Shown: positions 26,343 through 36,417, counted from the first letter of the stretch. The stretch is DNA of 64,000 bases from JAAURB01 sp049647265 (GCA_049647265.1 JBARXJ010000053.1:1-64000), one strand, 5' to 3'. Translations and numbers: made by a program. The notes: generated by a model from the sequence alone, not told the origin.

Positions 26343-28316
26343 ATGAATCAACAAAAAAACCAACTCAAGTTTATTATGATAGTCGTTACGATGTTTTTAT
26401 TCATCGTCAGCTATCAACCACTGATTAATTCAAAAAGTAATGCTGTTCAACCTAGTATTGAAGTAGCACAACAACATCTCAATTATAACTATGGTGAAGT
26501 TCTGCAAAAATCTATCTATTTTTATGAGATACAACGCTCCGGAAAATTACCCAAAAATCAGCGGGTAGAATGGCGCGGAGACTCAGCATTAAATGATGGT
26601 GCAGACCATAATATTGACCTCACAGGCGGTTGGTATGATGCCGGAGATCACATGAAATTTGGCTTTCCCATGGCGGCAGCAACAACGATGCTGGCTTGGG
26701 GTGTAGTTGAATACGAAGAGGCTTATAAAAACGCAGGTCAATACGATTATATTCTGGATAATTTACGCTGGGTTAATGATTATTTTATTAAGGCACATCC
26801 TGCTCCCAATACCCTGTGGGTACAGGTGGGAAAACCCGGTTTAGACCATTATTGGTGGGGGCCAGCAGAGGTGATGCCGATGGCACGTCCCGCTTATAAA
26901 GTGGATGAAACTTGTCCGGGTTCGGATGTAGCAGCGGAGACAGCAGCAGCGCTTTCAGCCTCAGCAATGGTGTTTAAAAAGATTGATATTAATTATGCCA
27001 ATAAACTCCTCAAACACGCTCAACAACTCTATGAATTTGCTGATAAATATCAGGGAAAATATTCTGATTGTTTAGCTGATGTCAATGACCAAAATGCTTA
27101 TATTTCTTGGAGTGGTTACAAAGATGAATTAGCCTGGGGTGCGGTTTGGTTATATTACGCTACACAAAACCCTGAATATCTGCAAAAAGCAGAACAATAT
27201 TACAATCAATTTCAGAAAGAGCCTTCAGGAGTTAATGTTTATAAATGGACGCAGGATTGGGATAATAAATTTTACGGGAGTTACCTTCTGTTAGCAAAGT
27301 TAACAGGTGAAGAAAAATATCGTCAAGATACAGAACGTTGGTTAGATTATTGGACGGATGGCTATAGCGGAGAACGAATTCATTATACGCCAGGCGGGTT
27401 GGCTTGGTTGGGAAAATGGGGTTCATTACGACACGCTGCCAATACCGCTTTTTTAAGTTTTATTTATGCAGATTGGATACAAGATACGAATAAAAAACAA
27501 CGCTATTCTCAGTTTGCTGAAAATCAAATTCAATATATTTTAGGGTCTAATCCTCAAAAGCGCAGTTATCTAGTCGGTTTTGGTCAAAACTATCCCCAAA
27601 ATCCCCATCATCGCACGGCTCATGGCTCTTGGAATAATGATATTACAACGCCAGAACAATCGCGACATATTTTGTATGGTGCATTAGTTGGGGGGCCAGA
27701 TAAAAATGACCTGTATCAAGATAATCGGAAAAACTTTGTTCAAACTGAAGTTGCAGTCGATTATAATGCCGCATTTACGGGTGCAGTTGCCAAGCTTTAT
27801 AGCAAATATGGCGGTCAACCGTTAGGGAATTTTCCTCAACCGGAGGAGAGAGAAAAAGAATTTTATGTGACTGCAAAAATTAATTCAGAAGGTAAAAATT
27901 TCACAGCAATACAAGCAACGATTTACAATCAGTCGGCATGGCCAGCGCGAACCATTCAGCCGTTATCCTTCCGATATTTTATGAATTTAAGTGAATTGGC
28001 TGCTGCTAAGAATAAGCAAACCGATATTAAGGTTAATTTTAAATCCAATACTGATGTTTCCGTATCTCCGGTGCAACCTTGGTCATCCTCAGATCACCTT
28101 TATTATATTCAATTTAATTTGAATGGCGATCAACTTAAACCAGGAGATTCAAGTAGCTACCAAAAGTCAATTGATTTTAAATTAACTAGCCCTGTGCAAT
28201 CTTGGAATCCTCATAACGATTGGTCATATTCTAGCTTGAATCAATCTCTTTCTCTTGATTCTAAGATTACGGTTTACAACAATGAACAATTAATTTTTGG
28301 TCAAGAACCTAGCTGA
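26343..28316 (+). CDS. Glycoside hydrolase family 9 (endoglucanase) with CBM3-like C-terminus
   Basis: Hydrolyses beta-1,4-glucan chains. 657 residues: an N-terminal membrane anchor or signal (IMIVVTMFLFIVSYQPLI), then an (alpha/alpha)6 GH9 barrel at about 40-480. Signatures: GGWYDAGDHMKFGFPMA (the catalytic Asp pair region), HHRTAHGSW (the GH9 histidine motif) and QTEVAVDYNAAFTG (the catalytic Glu). Residues about 500-657 form a beta-rich module (FYVTAKINSEGKNFTA, WPARTIQPLSFRYFMNLSEL) that fits family 3 carbohydrate-binding modules. An earlier in-frame TTG (26310) is less likely than this ATG. It lies between a flippase and sugar-transfer genes, so it may trim a self-made glucan. Confidence 0.9.
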   Translation: MNQQKNQLKFIMIVVTMFLFIVSYQPLINSKSNAVQPSIEVAQQHLNYNYGEVLQKSIYFYEIQRSGKLPKNQRVEWRGDSALNDGADHNIDLTGGWYDAGDHMKFGFPMAAATTMLAWGVVEYEEAYKNAGQYDYILDNLRWVNDYFIKAHPAPNTLWVQVGKPGLDHYWWGPAEVMPMARPAYKVDETCPGSDVAAETAAALSASAMVFKKIDINYANKLLKHAQQLYEFADKYQGKYSDCLADVNDQNAYISWSGYKDELAWGAVWLYYATQNPEYLQKAEQYYNQFQKEPSGVNVYKWTQDWDNKFYGSYLLLAKLTGEEKYRQDTERWLDYWTDGYSGERIHYTPGGLAWLGKWGSLRHAANTAFLSFIYADWIQDTNKKQRYSQFAENQIQYILGSNPQKRSYLVGFGQNYPQNPHHRTAHGSWNNDITTPEQSRHILYGALVGGPDKNDLYQDNRKNFVQTEVAVDYNAAFTGAVAKLYSKYGGQPLGNFPQPEEREKEFYVTAKINSEGKNFTAIQATIYNQSAWPARTIQPLSFRYFMNLSELAAAKNKQTDIKVNFKSNTDVSVSPVQPWSSSDHLYYIQFNLNGDQLKPGDSSSYQKSIDFKLTSPVQSWNPHNDWSYSSLNQSLSLDSKITVYNNEQLIFGQEPS

Positions 28317-28328
28317 TTTTATTGAACC

Positions 28329-29213
28329 ATGAATACATCACTAACCGCTTGTTTAATTACACCCAGTTATGCACCTGATTTTGAACGGTGTCGTTTACTG
28401 TGTGAGAGTATCGCTCAGTTTGTTTCTCCTCAAATTCCTCATTATATTATTGTAGACAAAAAAGACTTTAAATTATTTAGTCAGTTGCAAAATGCTTATA
28501 CTCATATTCTGACAAAAGAATCAATCCTTCCTTGGTGGATCTGGCGAATTCCTTTTTTAAAAAATAGCTGGTTGAGTTTAAAAACTCCCCCCATCCGGGG
28601 TTGGTTAGTTCAGCAGTTGATTAAAATTGGAATTGCACATCATGTAACAGAAGATATTTTAATTTTTGTAGATTCTGATGTTGCTTTTATTCGTTCTTTT
28701 CAAGTTGAAAGCATTATTCATGGAAATCAGGTTAGGATGTTTAGCGATCCAGAGTCAATTTTTTCCTATATGGAGACTCATAGAAAATGGTATGACACAG
28801 CCGCTCAATTAGTGGGAACTGAGCCGATGCCTTTTCCCGGAACAGATTATATTGTTCAACTGGCAATGTGGCGACGAGAGAATGTATTAAAACTCTGTAA
28901 TCATATTGAAAAAATATCACAGAAAAGCTGGATAGAAACGTTGGGGAGTGTTTGGAATCTGTCTGAATATGTATTGTATGGAGTCTTTGTTGAATCGATT
29001 TTAAAAGAAGAATCAGGACATTACTACGACCCTCAAGATTTATGTCATCCTTACTGGGGGGAAGAGTCTTTGTCCGATCAAGAGTTGCAAGAATTTTTTG
29101 ATAAGATATCACCCCACCATGTTGCCATTATGATTTCGGCAAAAGCAGGAATGTCTGTTACACAATATCAAGAACTGATTCAACAAATCAATACTCAACC
29201 CACTCAAAAGTAG
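28329..29213 (+). CDS. DUF6492-type glycosyltransferase-like protein
   Basis: 294 residues, starting 12 bp after the cellulase stop, so co-transcribed with it. LTACLITPSYAPDFERCRLLCESI is a start I associate with the DUF6492 family, and EDILIFVDSDVAFIRSF is a GT-A-like DxD metal-site motif. GTDYIVQLAMWRRENVLKLC and the aromatic VLYGVFVESIL follow. I infer a cytoplasmic sugar transferase, but the family is not biochemically defined to my knowledge. Confidence 0.7.
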   Translation: MNTSLTACLITPSYAPDFERCRLLCESIAQFVSPQIPHYIIVDKKDFKLFSQLQNAYTHILTKESILPWWIWRIPFLKNSWLSLKTPPIRGWLVQQLIKIGIAHHVTEDILIFVDSDVAFIRSFQVESIIHGNQVRMFSDPESIFSYMETHRKWYDTAAQLVGTEPMPFPGTDYIVQLAMWRRENVLKLCNHIEKISQKSWIETLGSVWNLSEYVLYGVFVESILKEESGHYYDPQDLCHPYWGEESLSDQELQEFFDKISPHHVAIMISAKAGMSVTQYQELIQQINTQPTQK

Positions 29214-29387
29214 ATTTTGTAACATTTTTTTAAATCGAGTGGGGCTAGATCAGTCTTTGCCATTGATTCTACAAATGATCAAATAATAACAACTAAAAAA
29301 GATGTTATATTATATTGTAGTCATTGTCAGAGAAAAAAATTGATATTATAATAGGAAAAAGACCATTACAATGAGAGCATCGGGGTC

Positions 29388-30653
29388 ATGAAAATTACAA
29401 TAATCGCTCATGAAATGCCATATCCGCCGATTCATGGAGCACCTGTGGATATATGGCGTAGAATTAAGGCTTTTTCTGAGCTGGGTGCAAAGGTTCAATT
29501 GGTTTCTTGGGTTAGAGAACAACCCAAACAGGAACAATTGGTAGAAATTCACAAATATGTTCAGCAAAGTTGTTTTATTCTTTATAAACGTTCTCCTGTG
29601 GCATTATTAAATCGGATGATGGATTTATCTTCTTATCCGAGAGAAGTTGCCTCTAGAATTTTAAAAGGAAAAGAGTTAAAACTATTACTCTCTAAGGTCA
29701 GCTTTTTTAATCCAGATATCATTTTTCTCGATGGTATCCACGGTGGAGAAATTGCTAAAACACTGAGTCGTCAACTGAGTCGTCCGTTGGTCACTCGCAA
29801 ACATAACATTGAACATCTTTACCAACAGCGCTTGTATCAGGTGAGTAAAGGTGTGAAAAAACTTAAAAAAAGTCTTTCGCTGACTAATGTTGAAAGCTAC
29901 GAAAAATCTATTCTCAAGCAGAGTAGTCGTTTCTATGATATCTCTCCGGAGGACTTAAATTTTTGGCAGAATCAAGGGTTTACTCATGGTAAACATTTAC
30001 CTCCTTTAATGGATGTGAGTTTTCTCAAAAATAGTCATTCTCAAACAGCAGTCACTCCCACTCAACCCATTTATGACGTAGTTTTTCTAGGAAACCTGAA
30101 TTCAGCAAATAATGTAGCAGGAATTCAATGGTTTTTAACCCAAGTCATGCCTAGACTTCAAGCCAAAAAGCCTGATATTAAAGTACTCATTGCGGGTTCC
30201 AATCCTCTACGTTCGATACAGGAATTATGCGAAACAACGCCGGGTGTTGATCTCAAAATTAACCCTCCTTCTGCGGCGGCAATCTATCAATCTGGACGAG
30301 TGTTAATCAACCCAAGTCCAACTGGTAGTGGTGTTAGTATTAAATCATTAGAAATGCTCACCTATCAAAAGCCGATTGTTTCCACGCCTCAAGGTCTTTC
30401 TGGTTTACCACAACAGGTTTATCCTTACTTTCAGATAGCGACAGATGTTAACTCATTTGTGACGGCAACTCTTAACTGTCTCAGAACTGATGATATTCCC
30501 ACAATTGATTTACAATTGTTAGATAATCTGTTCGGATATGGAGTGATTAAGGACGTATTACTAGATCTACAATCTTTAGTTCAAACCACTCAACCTCAAT
30601 CTATCCCTCAATCTAAACCCGTTCCTGTTTTGCAATCTTTCATTATTTTATAG
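29388..30653 (+). CDS. Family 4 glycosyltransferase
   Basis: 421 residues of GT-B type. The N-terminal half starts KITIIAHEMPYPPIHGAPVDIW (glycine-rich acceptor loop). The C-terminal half has VVFLGNLNSANNVAGIQWF and PSPTGSGVSIKSLEMLTYQKPIV, where S-x-K-x-x-E-x-L (SIKSLEML) is the nucleotide-sugar binding region of such enzymes. It lies 174 bp after the DUF6492 gene on the same strand. It is a retaining transferase by family; sugar and acceptor are unknown. The repetitive Pro/Gln tail (QPQSIPQSKPVPVLQ) is non-conserved. Confidence 0.85.
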   Translation: MKITIIAHEMPYPPIHGAPVDIWRRIKAFSELGAKVQLVSWVREQPKQEQLVEIHKYVQQSCFILYKRSPVALLNRMMDLSSYPREVASRILKGKELKLLLSKVSFFNPDIIFLDGIHGGEIAKTLSRQLSRPLVTRKHNIEHLYQQRLYQVSKGVKKLKKSLSLTNVESYEKSILKQSSRFYDISPEDLNFWQNQGFTHGKHLPPLMDVSFLKNSHSQTAVTPTQPIYDVVFLGNLNSANNVAGIQWFLTQVMPRLQAKKPDIKVLIAGSNPLRSIQELCETTPGVDLKINPPSAAAIYQSGRVLINPSPTGSGVSIKSLEMLTYQKPIVSTPQGLSGLPQQVYPYFQIATDVNSFVTATLNCLRTDDIPTIDLQLLDNLFGYGVIKDVLLDLQSLVQTTQPQSIPQSKPVPVLQSFIIL

Positions 30654-30903
30654 ATAGATTCATATTGGGGAGCGTTAATTCTGAAATTCCGAACATAAAA
30701 TTTACCAAATTATGGTCTGAAATTCAAGGTGCATTTACTACTAATTTTGGACTAACTTCCCCCCTTTAATTAGCCAGATCATCTTCTCACTGTGAATGAT
30801 AGTTTTTGACTGAGTTCCCGATAGAATCTAGTTGGAGTTACCATTATTCTCTACAATAGTCTAAATATCAGGATGAATGAAGGTAGAGTGTCTCGTGGTA
30901 AAG

Positions 30904-31359
30904 ATGATGAAATTACAACTGGTAAATGCTGAAGCAACGCAAAACCTAGGAACGCAGCTAGGGAGATGTCTACCGCCGGGATCTACAATATTATTAGTTG
31001 GAAATTTAGGGAGTGGTAAAACCACTTTAGTCCAAGGTATCGCTCAAGGATTAGGAATTCAAGAAACGATTGATAGTCCGACTTTTACCCTGATTAATGA
31101 ATATCTAACGGGACGAATTCCGCTGTATCACTTTGATTGTTATCGCTTACAATCTGAGGAAATAGAAGGATTAAACCCGGAATTATATTGGGAAGGGATT
31201 GAAGTTAAACCGGGAATTGTTGCCATTGAGTGGGCAGAACGATTAAGCTATAAACCGGAACATTATATACAAATTAATCTAGGTTATACTGAGACAAATG
31301 AACGTCTTGCAGAAATTATGACAGTTGGAGTTGAGTTTCCAGTGAGATTCTCTGAGTAA
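30904..31359 (+). CDS. tsaE: tRNA threonylcarbamoyladenosine biosynthesis ATPase TsaE
   Basis: TsaE is the ATPase that supports TsaB-TsaD in making t6A37 on ANN-decoding tRNAs. 151 residues with Walker A GNLGSGKTTLVQG, the SPTFTLINEY strand, the invariant HFDCYRL motif and IVAIEWAERL. The start is uncertain among ATGs at 30877, 30904 and 30907; homologues begin close to the last two. It is a stand-alone gene here; tsaB and tsaD are not in the window. Confidence 0.94.
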   Translation: MMKLQLVNAEATQNLGTQLGRCLPPGSTILLVGNLGSGKTTLVQGIAQGLGIQETIDSPTFTLINEYLTGRIPLYHFDCYRLQSEEIEGLNPELYWEGIEVKPGIVAIEWAERLSYKPEHYIQINLGYTETNERLAEIMTVGVEFPVRFSE

Positions 31360-31396
31360 TCTGAGAGAAAACCGATTAATTAGGGAAAAAGATATT

Positions 31397-31957
31397 TTAA
31401 TCAGATTCTATAATTTGAGAAGTTTCTACAGTCAAAACATCAATAATATCAGTGGTTTTATTTCGATCCTCAGTCTGTTTTAGAAAATCTGAATTAATTC
31501 CAGCAAATGCTTTAAGTTTATCAAAAAAGTTAGGATATTGAATCGGAATTACAAGGGTCTGAATGGGGCGCAAAATAATCTGTTCGGCAGAATCATAGGG
31601 AGGAGATGAAGCGGGATTATTCAGTTGATCGACAGATTCTAAATCGTTTTGAGTTTGATCATTTTCTGAATCTAACTCTTGAACAATATTCTTACAAACT
31701 AAATGCTCAAATTCCGCCGTAAAGTGATAGCTAGGCTTTTCTCGCCGTTGCCATAAAGAAAGAATTTGACTAACAGAAAACGCCTTATAGCGACCTTGGT
31801 ATAGTGCTTCAATTACCGCTAAATCAATCCAATTGGGTGGATATTCTGTTAACCACTCAATAATTACTTCCTCAGTACTTTTACTATTTAAATCAAAGCT
31901 ATACTCATTGAGTAAAGCCATAGAACGAGTACAGGAATCTAGAGGGGGTTCTATCAT
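31397..31957 (-). CDS. Conserved cyanobacterial hypothetical protein
   Basis: 186 residues. The N-terminal 90 residues are well structured (EEVIIEWLTEYPPNWIDLAVIEALYQGRYKAFSVSQILSLWQRR), helical, and look like the type seen across filamentous cyanobacteria. The rest is acidic low complexity (DSENDQTQNDLESVDQL), then a short helix. The function is unknown. The start may be ATG 31957 or the in-frame ATG at 31921. It converges with tsaE and lies between it and the LptD-like gene. Confidence 0.6.
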   Translation of the reverse strand: MIEPPLDSCTRSMALLNEYSFDLNSKSTEEVIIEWLTEYPPNWIDLAVIEALYQGRYKAFSVSQILSLWQRREKPSYHFTAEFEHLVCKNIVQELDSENDQTQNDLESVDQLNNPASSPPYDSAEQIILRPIQTLVIPIQYPNFFDKLKAFAGINSDFLKQTEDRNKTTDIIDVLTVETSQIIESD

Positions 31958-32152
31958 GAATGAAGGAATGGGTTCTTACGTTGCAGTGGCGATCGCGCGC
32001 CTGCGTTCGTTGTTTGTGACTTGTCATTTGTTGCAGATGTGGGTTGATGTAAAGCACTACGCGGCTTTGGAATAGTAAGAGAAAGTCAGTTCTCCGATGA
32101 GCCAAATGTTTTAATCAAACAACGTACTGCGATAGATTAAGGTTAAATGAAT

Positions 32153-34378
32153 TTAAAACGGTTCAGATCCCCCTGTCCAGTTAAAGTCACTAATGCGGAG
32201 ATTTAATGAACCGACACGACGAACCGGATTAATCCGTAATAATAACCCATAAGTTCGACGACTATATTCTAGGGTAAATTGGTTATCAACAGCCAGACCA
32301 TTATCTAAATTAATCGCCGACTCTACTCCTGCCCGTAAACCCCCATAAATTTGCTGAATTAAAGCCAGAGAAAGAATTCTTTGGTCGGCGCGGCGGTCAA
32401 ATAAAAAGGGTGACTGACCATCCAGGGCAATTTGAGTATAAGCAATACTAAACCCAGTGTAATCAAATACATCTTTGGAAAAATGACCAAACTGTCCCTG
32501 TAAACCCACTGTAGCACTGAGGTAAGATTGAGAGTCATCTTCCCCATAAAAGCTAGTCACGCCTCGGGCAACCCCAAATAAGCGTAAAAACGGGGCAATG
32601 GGTCGGGGAGTATAGCGTAGTCCGGCTTCTGGCGTAGGAGGTAAAGCTTCCCCTTGCCAGAGAAAAACTGGATAACTCAACGTGGCAAAGGCTTGCAGCC
32701 GATCGCGGTTAATGCGATCATTATCTCGATCAATTTCCAATAAATCTAAACGATCTGTACGGGCATCAATATTTTGATAACTGGCTTGAAAGCTAAAGGT
32801 AGCATCGGAATTGCCTAACTTATATTCTGGAGAGGTTAAAACAGCCCCCAAACTGCTGCGAACCCTTTGAAATCCTAATGTTCCATTAAATAAGCGATCG
32901 CGATAACTGTATTGTCCGGTTAAAGTATAGCCTTTATATTGTTGCTGTAGTCGTAAGCTGGTGCGGTAGGCATCTTCATCTAAATTCGGGAAATTCTCAA
33001 AATCACTAATTAATAGTTTTGCTTCAAATAGAGTGGTTGGCGTAATTCGCCCAGAAAGATCGGTTCTTAAACCATAAAATCGTTCATCGAGAGGACTGAG
33101 ATTATCTTGAAACGCCCGTTGTACTAAAAATTGTGGCGATACATCCAATTCAAACGAACCCACACTCACAGGCGACACATTCCACTGCACATAATAGCCA
33201 TCGAGTTCATCTAAATCATACCCAATAGAAAATGGACTCGGTTCTCGTTGCCGCCGATCAATCACCGTGCGCTCACGGAACAGCGGTAAAGTAAAATTTT
33301 GATCAAAAACTAAGCGAGAATTGCGGGTAATCAGTTCATCTTGAAACTCTGAAATCCGATTTAATTCGGCTACATCTGCCCTCAATTCAAATTCTGGCGG
33401 AGAAAACGGATCGTTAGTAATGCGGACATTGGTCGCCTGCCATTCCCCATTGGACATAATATCAATCCGTTCGGCTTCAAACCGTAAACGGTTAACATTC
33501 CCTGCCACATTGGGTAACGAAAAGCCCGAAAACTCCACATCTGCCCCGGTTCCTGTTTGCAGTTGACCAACCGGTTGGGCTGCCGTAATGCGATCGCTAA
33601 TGGGGGCATTTGGTAAAACCCCTGGGGCCAGTTCTGTGGGTTCAGTGACCGCAAAATCCGATCCGGTTGATGAGGTTAATACCACACCCCGCGCCTCAAA
33701 AAGGGTTCCGGTTTGTGCCGCGAGATTATATTCCATGCGGTTTCCCCGCACCACCTGATCCCCACGAGTCAGGGAAACATTGCCTAGGGCAACGGCTTGG
33801 CGAGTATTAATATTGACTTGAACGGTATCAGCTTCAATTAAAGTTTGACGAAACCGAACTGTAACGTTGCCTTTAGCGGTGACCAATTGCCGAGTTTGAT
33901 CAAATTCTTGTTGATCGGCTGTCACTTCAACCGTATCACCCGGTAGGATAACTGGGATTTGTGGAGTAGAATTAGGGTCTGAATTTGAATCGGAATTTTC
34001 AGCCTCTGACGGGGTTTGTGTGATAACCGTGGGTGAAGCGATAGAACCCGATAAAATAGAGGCTGGATGTAGCGCTATTTCTGGCTGCCAATGGGTAAAA
34101 AATGAATTTTTGCTAAATTGATAGTACGCCCGAGATGCCGTCTGTTCATCCTCAACAGGGGTTGTTTCTAATGAGATTGCCTCACCCAAAAGCCGAGCCG
34201 AATGATTCATCTGCGGTGCTAGATCGGAGGTTGTGGGAATCTCAAATTGATACACCACTGTTTCCCCATAAAAAATAGCGGGCTGGGACTCTAGTTCGGC
34301 TGAAGTAGAATCTGTTGCTACCGTAGAAACAGTTTGAACAATTGCAGGGGGTTCAGGGGGTAGGGCCGGATAAGGCAT
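32153..34378 (-). CDS. LptD/OstA-like outer-membrane protein (DUF3769)
   Basis: 741 residues. The middle carries an OstA/LptA-like beta-jellyroll region (about 145-240: GDTVEVTADQQEFDQTRQLVTA, VTLIEADTVQVNINTRQAVA-type repeats), and the rest is a long beta-barrel ending at EPF. Cyanobacteria have this DUF3769 protein in the place of LptD, which inserts lipopolysaccharide into the outer membrane. No classical signal peptide is visible at the chosen start (MPYPALPPEPPAIV), so the true N-terminus may be non-standard. The C-terminal part has alternating strands (RFEAERIDIMS, GQYSYRDRLFNGTLGFQRV). Its gene is isolated here. Confidence 0.8.
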   Translation of the reverse strand: MPYPALPPEPPAIVQTVSTVATDSTSAELESQPAIFYGETVVYQFEIPTTSDLAPQMNHSARLLGEAISLETTPVEDEQTASRAYYQFSKNSFFTHWQPEIALHPASILSGSIASPTVITQTPSEAENSDSNSDPNSTPQIPVILPGDTVEVTADQQEFDQTRQLVTAKGNVTVRFRQTLIEADTVQVNINTRQAVALGNVSLTRGDQVVRGNRMEYNLAAQTGTLFEARGVVLTSSTGSDFAVTEPTELAPGVLPNAPISDRITAAQPVGQLQTGTGADVEFSGFSLPNVAGNVNRLRFEAERIDIMSNGEWQATNVRITNDPFSPPEFELRADVAELNRISEFQDELITRNSRLVFDQNFTLPLFRERTVIDRRQREPSPFSIGYDLDELDGYYVQWNVSPVSVGSFELDVSPQFLVQRAFQDNLSPLDERFYGLRTDLSGRITPTTLFEAKLLISDFENFPNLDEDAYRTSLRLQQQYKGYTLTGQYSYRDRLFNGTLGFQRVRSSLGAVLTSPEYKLGNSDATFSFQASYQNIDARTDRLDLLEIDRDNDRINRDRLQAFATLSYPVFLWQGEALPPTPEAGLRYTPRPIAPFLRLFGVARGVTSFYGEDDSQSYLSATVGLQGQFGHFSKDVFDYTGFSIAYTQIALDGQSPFLFDRRADQRILSLALIQQIYGGLRAGVESAINLDNGLAVDNQFTLEYSRRTYGLLLRINPVRRVGSLNLRISDFNWTGGSEPF

Positions 34379-34547
34379 AGTTTAGCAACAAAAACGACGC
34401 AGGTGAGCTCGATCTTAATGGATCGTTACTGCGTTGAGAATTATAGCAATTTGTTGAACAACTGCTGTTGAATTTACGTTTGATTAAGTAACAGATTGAG
34501 CAGCACTAACTGAGATCGACCCAATCATGCTGCTGCGCTCAATAATT

Positions 34548-34664
34548 CTAGTCTAAGTCTTTGCGCTTGGGGTTCCGGGCTGGATCGTTAGAAAGGAATC
34601 CGAAGATAAACAGACCCACGAAGAACAATACGACAATATTAACAACGATTTTTAAGGTTAACAT
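34548..34664 (-). CDS. psbI: Photosystem II reaction centre protein I
   Basis: A 38-residue single-helix protein next to D1 in photosystem II. Minus-strand ATG at 34662-34664 gives MLTLKIVVNIVVLFFVGLFI, then FGFLSNDPARNPKRKDLD and stop TAG at 34548-34550. This is the PsbI sequence throughout (MLTLKI.V.IVV.FFV.LF.FGFLS.DP.RNP.RKD). GGAG lies about 5 nt upstream of the ATG. It falls in an otherwise empty gap between the LptD-like gene and the DUF1350 gene. Confidence 0.97.
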   Translation of the reverse strand: MLTLKIVVNIVVLFFVGLFIFGFLSNDPARNPKRKDLD

Positions 34665-34924
34665 GGAGCAACTCCGACAGCTTATAATGATTAAATGCAG
34701 AATTTGTTATCGGTGAGCGATAACTTCATTATCATATCTTAAAACGGGTTCAGCTTTAACCGGGAAAGTTAAGAACACGGCTCATGATTTACCTCAGCCT
34801 TTTGATCGGTGTAGACTCTCGTCGATCGCAGTAGAATATGTATGATGAGGCAATTGCTAAGGCAGAGATTGTTACCTTTAAATCTCCTCAATTTAACGTT
34901 TTGAACCCAATCAGCACACCTAAT

Positions 34925-35695
34925 ATGGACTGGATAGAAATCTCGAACAGTTGGGTACTCATCCCACCACGACCCAAAGCCATTATCCATTTTTTAGGGG
35001 GGGCATTTGTTGCCAGTGCGCCGCAACTCACCTATCGTTGGTTACTCGAACAGTTGGCTCTACAGGGATACGCAGTCGTCGCCACACCATTTATTAATAC
35101 CCTCGATCATAACTTGATTGCCAAGCAAGTGTTATGGACTTTTGAGGATTGTTTAGAAGATTTATACACTGCCAGACTGTTAAGACGGCGAACCTTACCG
35201 ATTTATGGACTCGGCCACAGCATGGGATGTAAGCTGCATTTATTGATTGGTTCGTTGTTTCCGGTTGAACGAGCGGGTAATATTTTGATGTGCTTTAATA
35301 ATTATGCCGCTCGCGAATCGATTCCTTTAGTTGAGCAGATTTCATCGATGATAGAGGTGGAGTTTTCCCCGTCTCCCAGTCAAACTAACCGTTTAGTCTC
35401 AGAACGATATCAAATTCGGCGAAATTTACTGATTCAGTTTAATAAAGATAGCATCGATCAAACTTCACCCCTCAACCAAATTTTGCAAACTCGATTTCCT
35501 GGAATGATTAGCCTCGTGAGGTTAAATGGAGATCATCAAACACCCCTGGCGCAAGATTTAAGTTTGCCCGTGGGGGAAATCTTTACCCCATTTGATGCCA
35601 TTGGTCAATGGGTACGACAACAAGTTTATCAAGATATTTATCGCCTTAGAGCAGAAGTTTTACATTGGCTTGATCCCCTTGCGCCCCGAAATTAA
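34925..35695 (+). CDS. DUF1350 family protein (alpha/beta-hydrolase-like)
   Basis: 256 residues starting MDWIEISNSWVLIPPRPKAI, the usual start of this cyanobacteria/plastid family; an upstream ATG at 34838 adds 29 residues that I do not trust. Motifs: IIHFLGGAFVASAPQLTYRW, GLGHSMGCKLHLLIG (a Gly-x-Ser-x-Gly nucleophile elbow) and RLNGDHQTPLAQD with a possible catalytic His. The reaction is unknown. Its stop overlaps the stop of the next gene on the opposite strand by 4 bp (35692-35695). Confidence 0.85.
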   Translation: MDWIEISNSWVLIPPRPKAIIHFLGGAFVASAPQLTYRWLLEQLALQGYAVVATPFINTLDHNLIAKQVLWTFEDCLEDLYTARLLRRRTLPIYGLGHSMGCKLHLLIGSLFPVERAGNILMCFNNYAARESIPLVEQISSMIEVEFSPSPSQTNRLVSERYQIRRNLLIQFNKDSIDQTSPLNQILQTRFPGMISLVRLNGDHQTPLAQDLSLPVGEIFTPFDAIGQWVRQQVYQDIYRLRAEVLHWLDPLAPRN

Positions 35696-36156
35696 GCCGA
35701 ACAATGGGGATGCCAATATTTTACAATTTTTAAGCAGTTACGCTCATCGGCAGTGCGTTCATAGCTTAACTCATCGGCAATATCTTGAATCAATTTCAAT
35801 CCTCGTCCGCCCGTCGCATTTTTATCGATTGTTTTAGCGGAAAGTTGTTCTAACTTCTGTATTAGATCAAATGGGGGACCATAATCCCAAATTAAAATTA
35901 TAATTTGCGCTGGCTGAACGCTCACTTCCATCTCCACAAATAAATCATCTGATGGTAGATTCTGATGAGCATGACGAACCGCATTTGTATATGCTTCTGC
36001 TAAAGCCAGTTGGCAACGTAACCAAATTGATTGGGGAATCAAAGGGGATGCTAATTCAGCAAACCAGGACAAAACCTCAACTAAAGCCTCTAATTTAGAA
36101 GGAACTTGTAGTTGAGCAGTATAGGGGATCAACTCTGAACTTTGAATTTTAATCAC
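35692..36156 (-). CDS. Anti-sigma regulatory factor, RsbW-like serine kinase
   Basis: 154 residues of a GHKL ATPase. Visible boxes: N-box QLALAEAYTNAVRHAHQN, G1 IWDYGPPFD, and G2 TGGRGLKLIQDIADEL. This fold in RsbW/SpoIIAB-type proteins phosphorylates a STAS antagonist on Ser or Thr and binds a sigma factor or other target. A receiver-PP2C phosphatase follows divergently at 36418 and a STAS protein at 37679, so this is likely one three-part switch. The target is unknown. Confidence 0.88.
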   Translation of the reverse strand: MIKIQSSELIPYTAQLQVPSKLEALVEVLSWFAELASPLIPQSIWLRCQLALAEAYTNAVRHAHQNLPSDDLFVEMEVSVQPAQIIILIWDYGPPFDLIQKLEQLSAKTIDKNATGGRGLKLIQDIADELSYERTADERNCLKIVKYWHPHCSA

Positions 36157-36417
36157 ACTGAAGACTTATGAGAAAAGTGGTTCAATATCTGAGTTTACGT
36201 GAGTTAAGATCTTTCTCCGCATCAGCGAACAGACTTTTTAAAGCCTTTACCGACTCACCGCGTATGATATACCCACAGATAGAACATCCCTGACGAGAAT
36301 CGAATGTAATGAAAACCAGACAACTATCTGAGTAGATTATACTCTATTTAGGCTCAAAATTGACTTAACTCGATATTACTGACCACCGAACAAGAGAAGA
36401 ATCTCGTCGAAGCACCC

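Noticed and set aside
20335..30660. Scattered ATAGATAGAT motifs (near 20335, 23518, 24288, 30650)
   Set aside because: Short simple repeats in AT-rich intergenic DNA; expected by chance and slippage.
31958..32152. Short + strand frame with GCGATCGC near 31990
   Set aside because: The frame is antisense to the start of the hypothetical gene, without a motif; the palindrome is common genome-wide in cyanobacteria.
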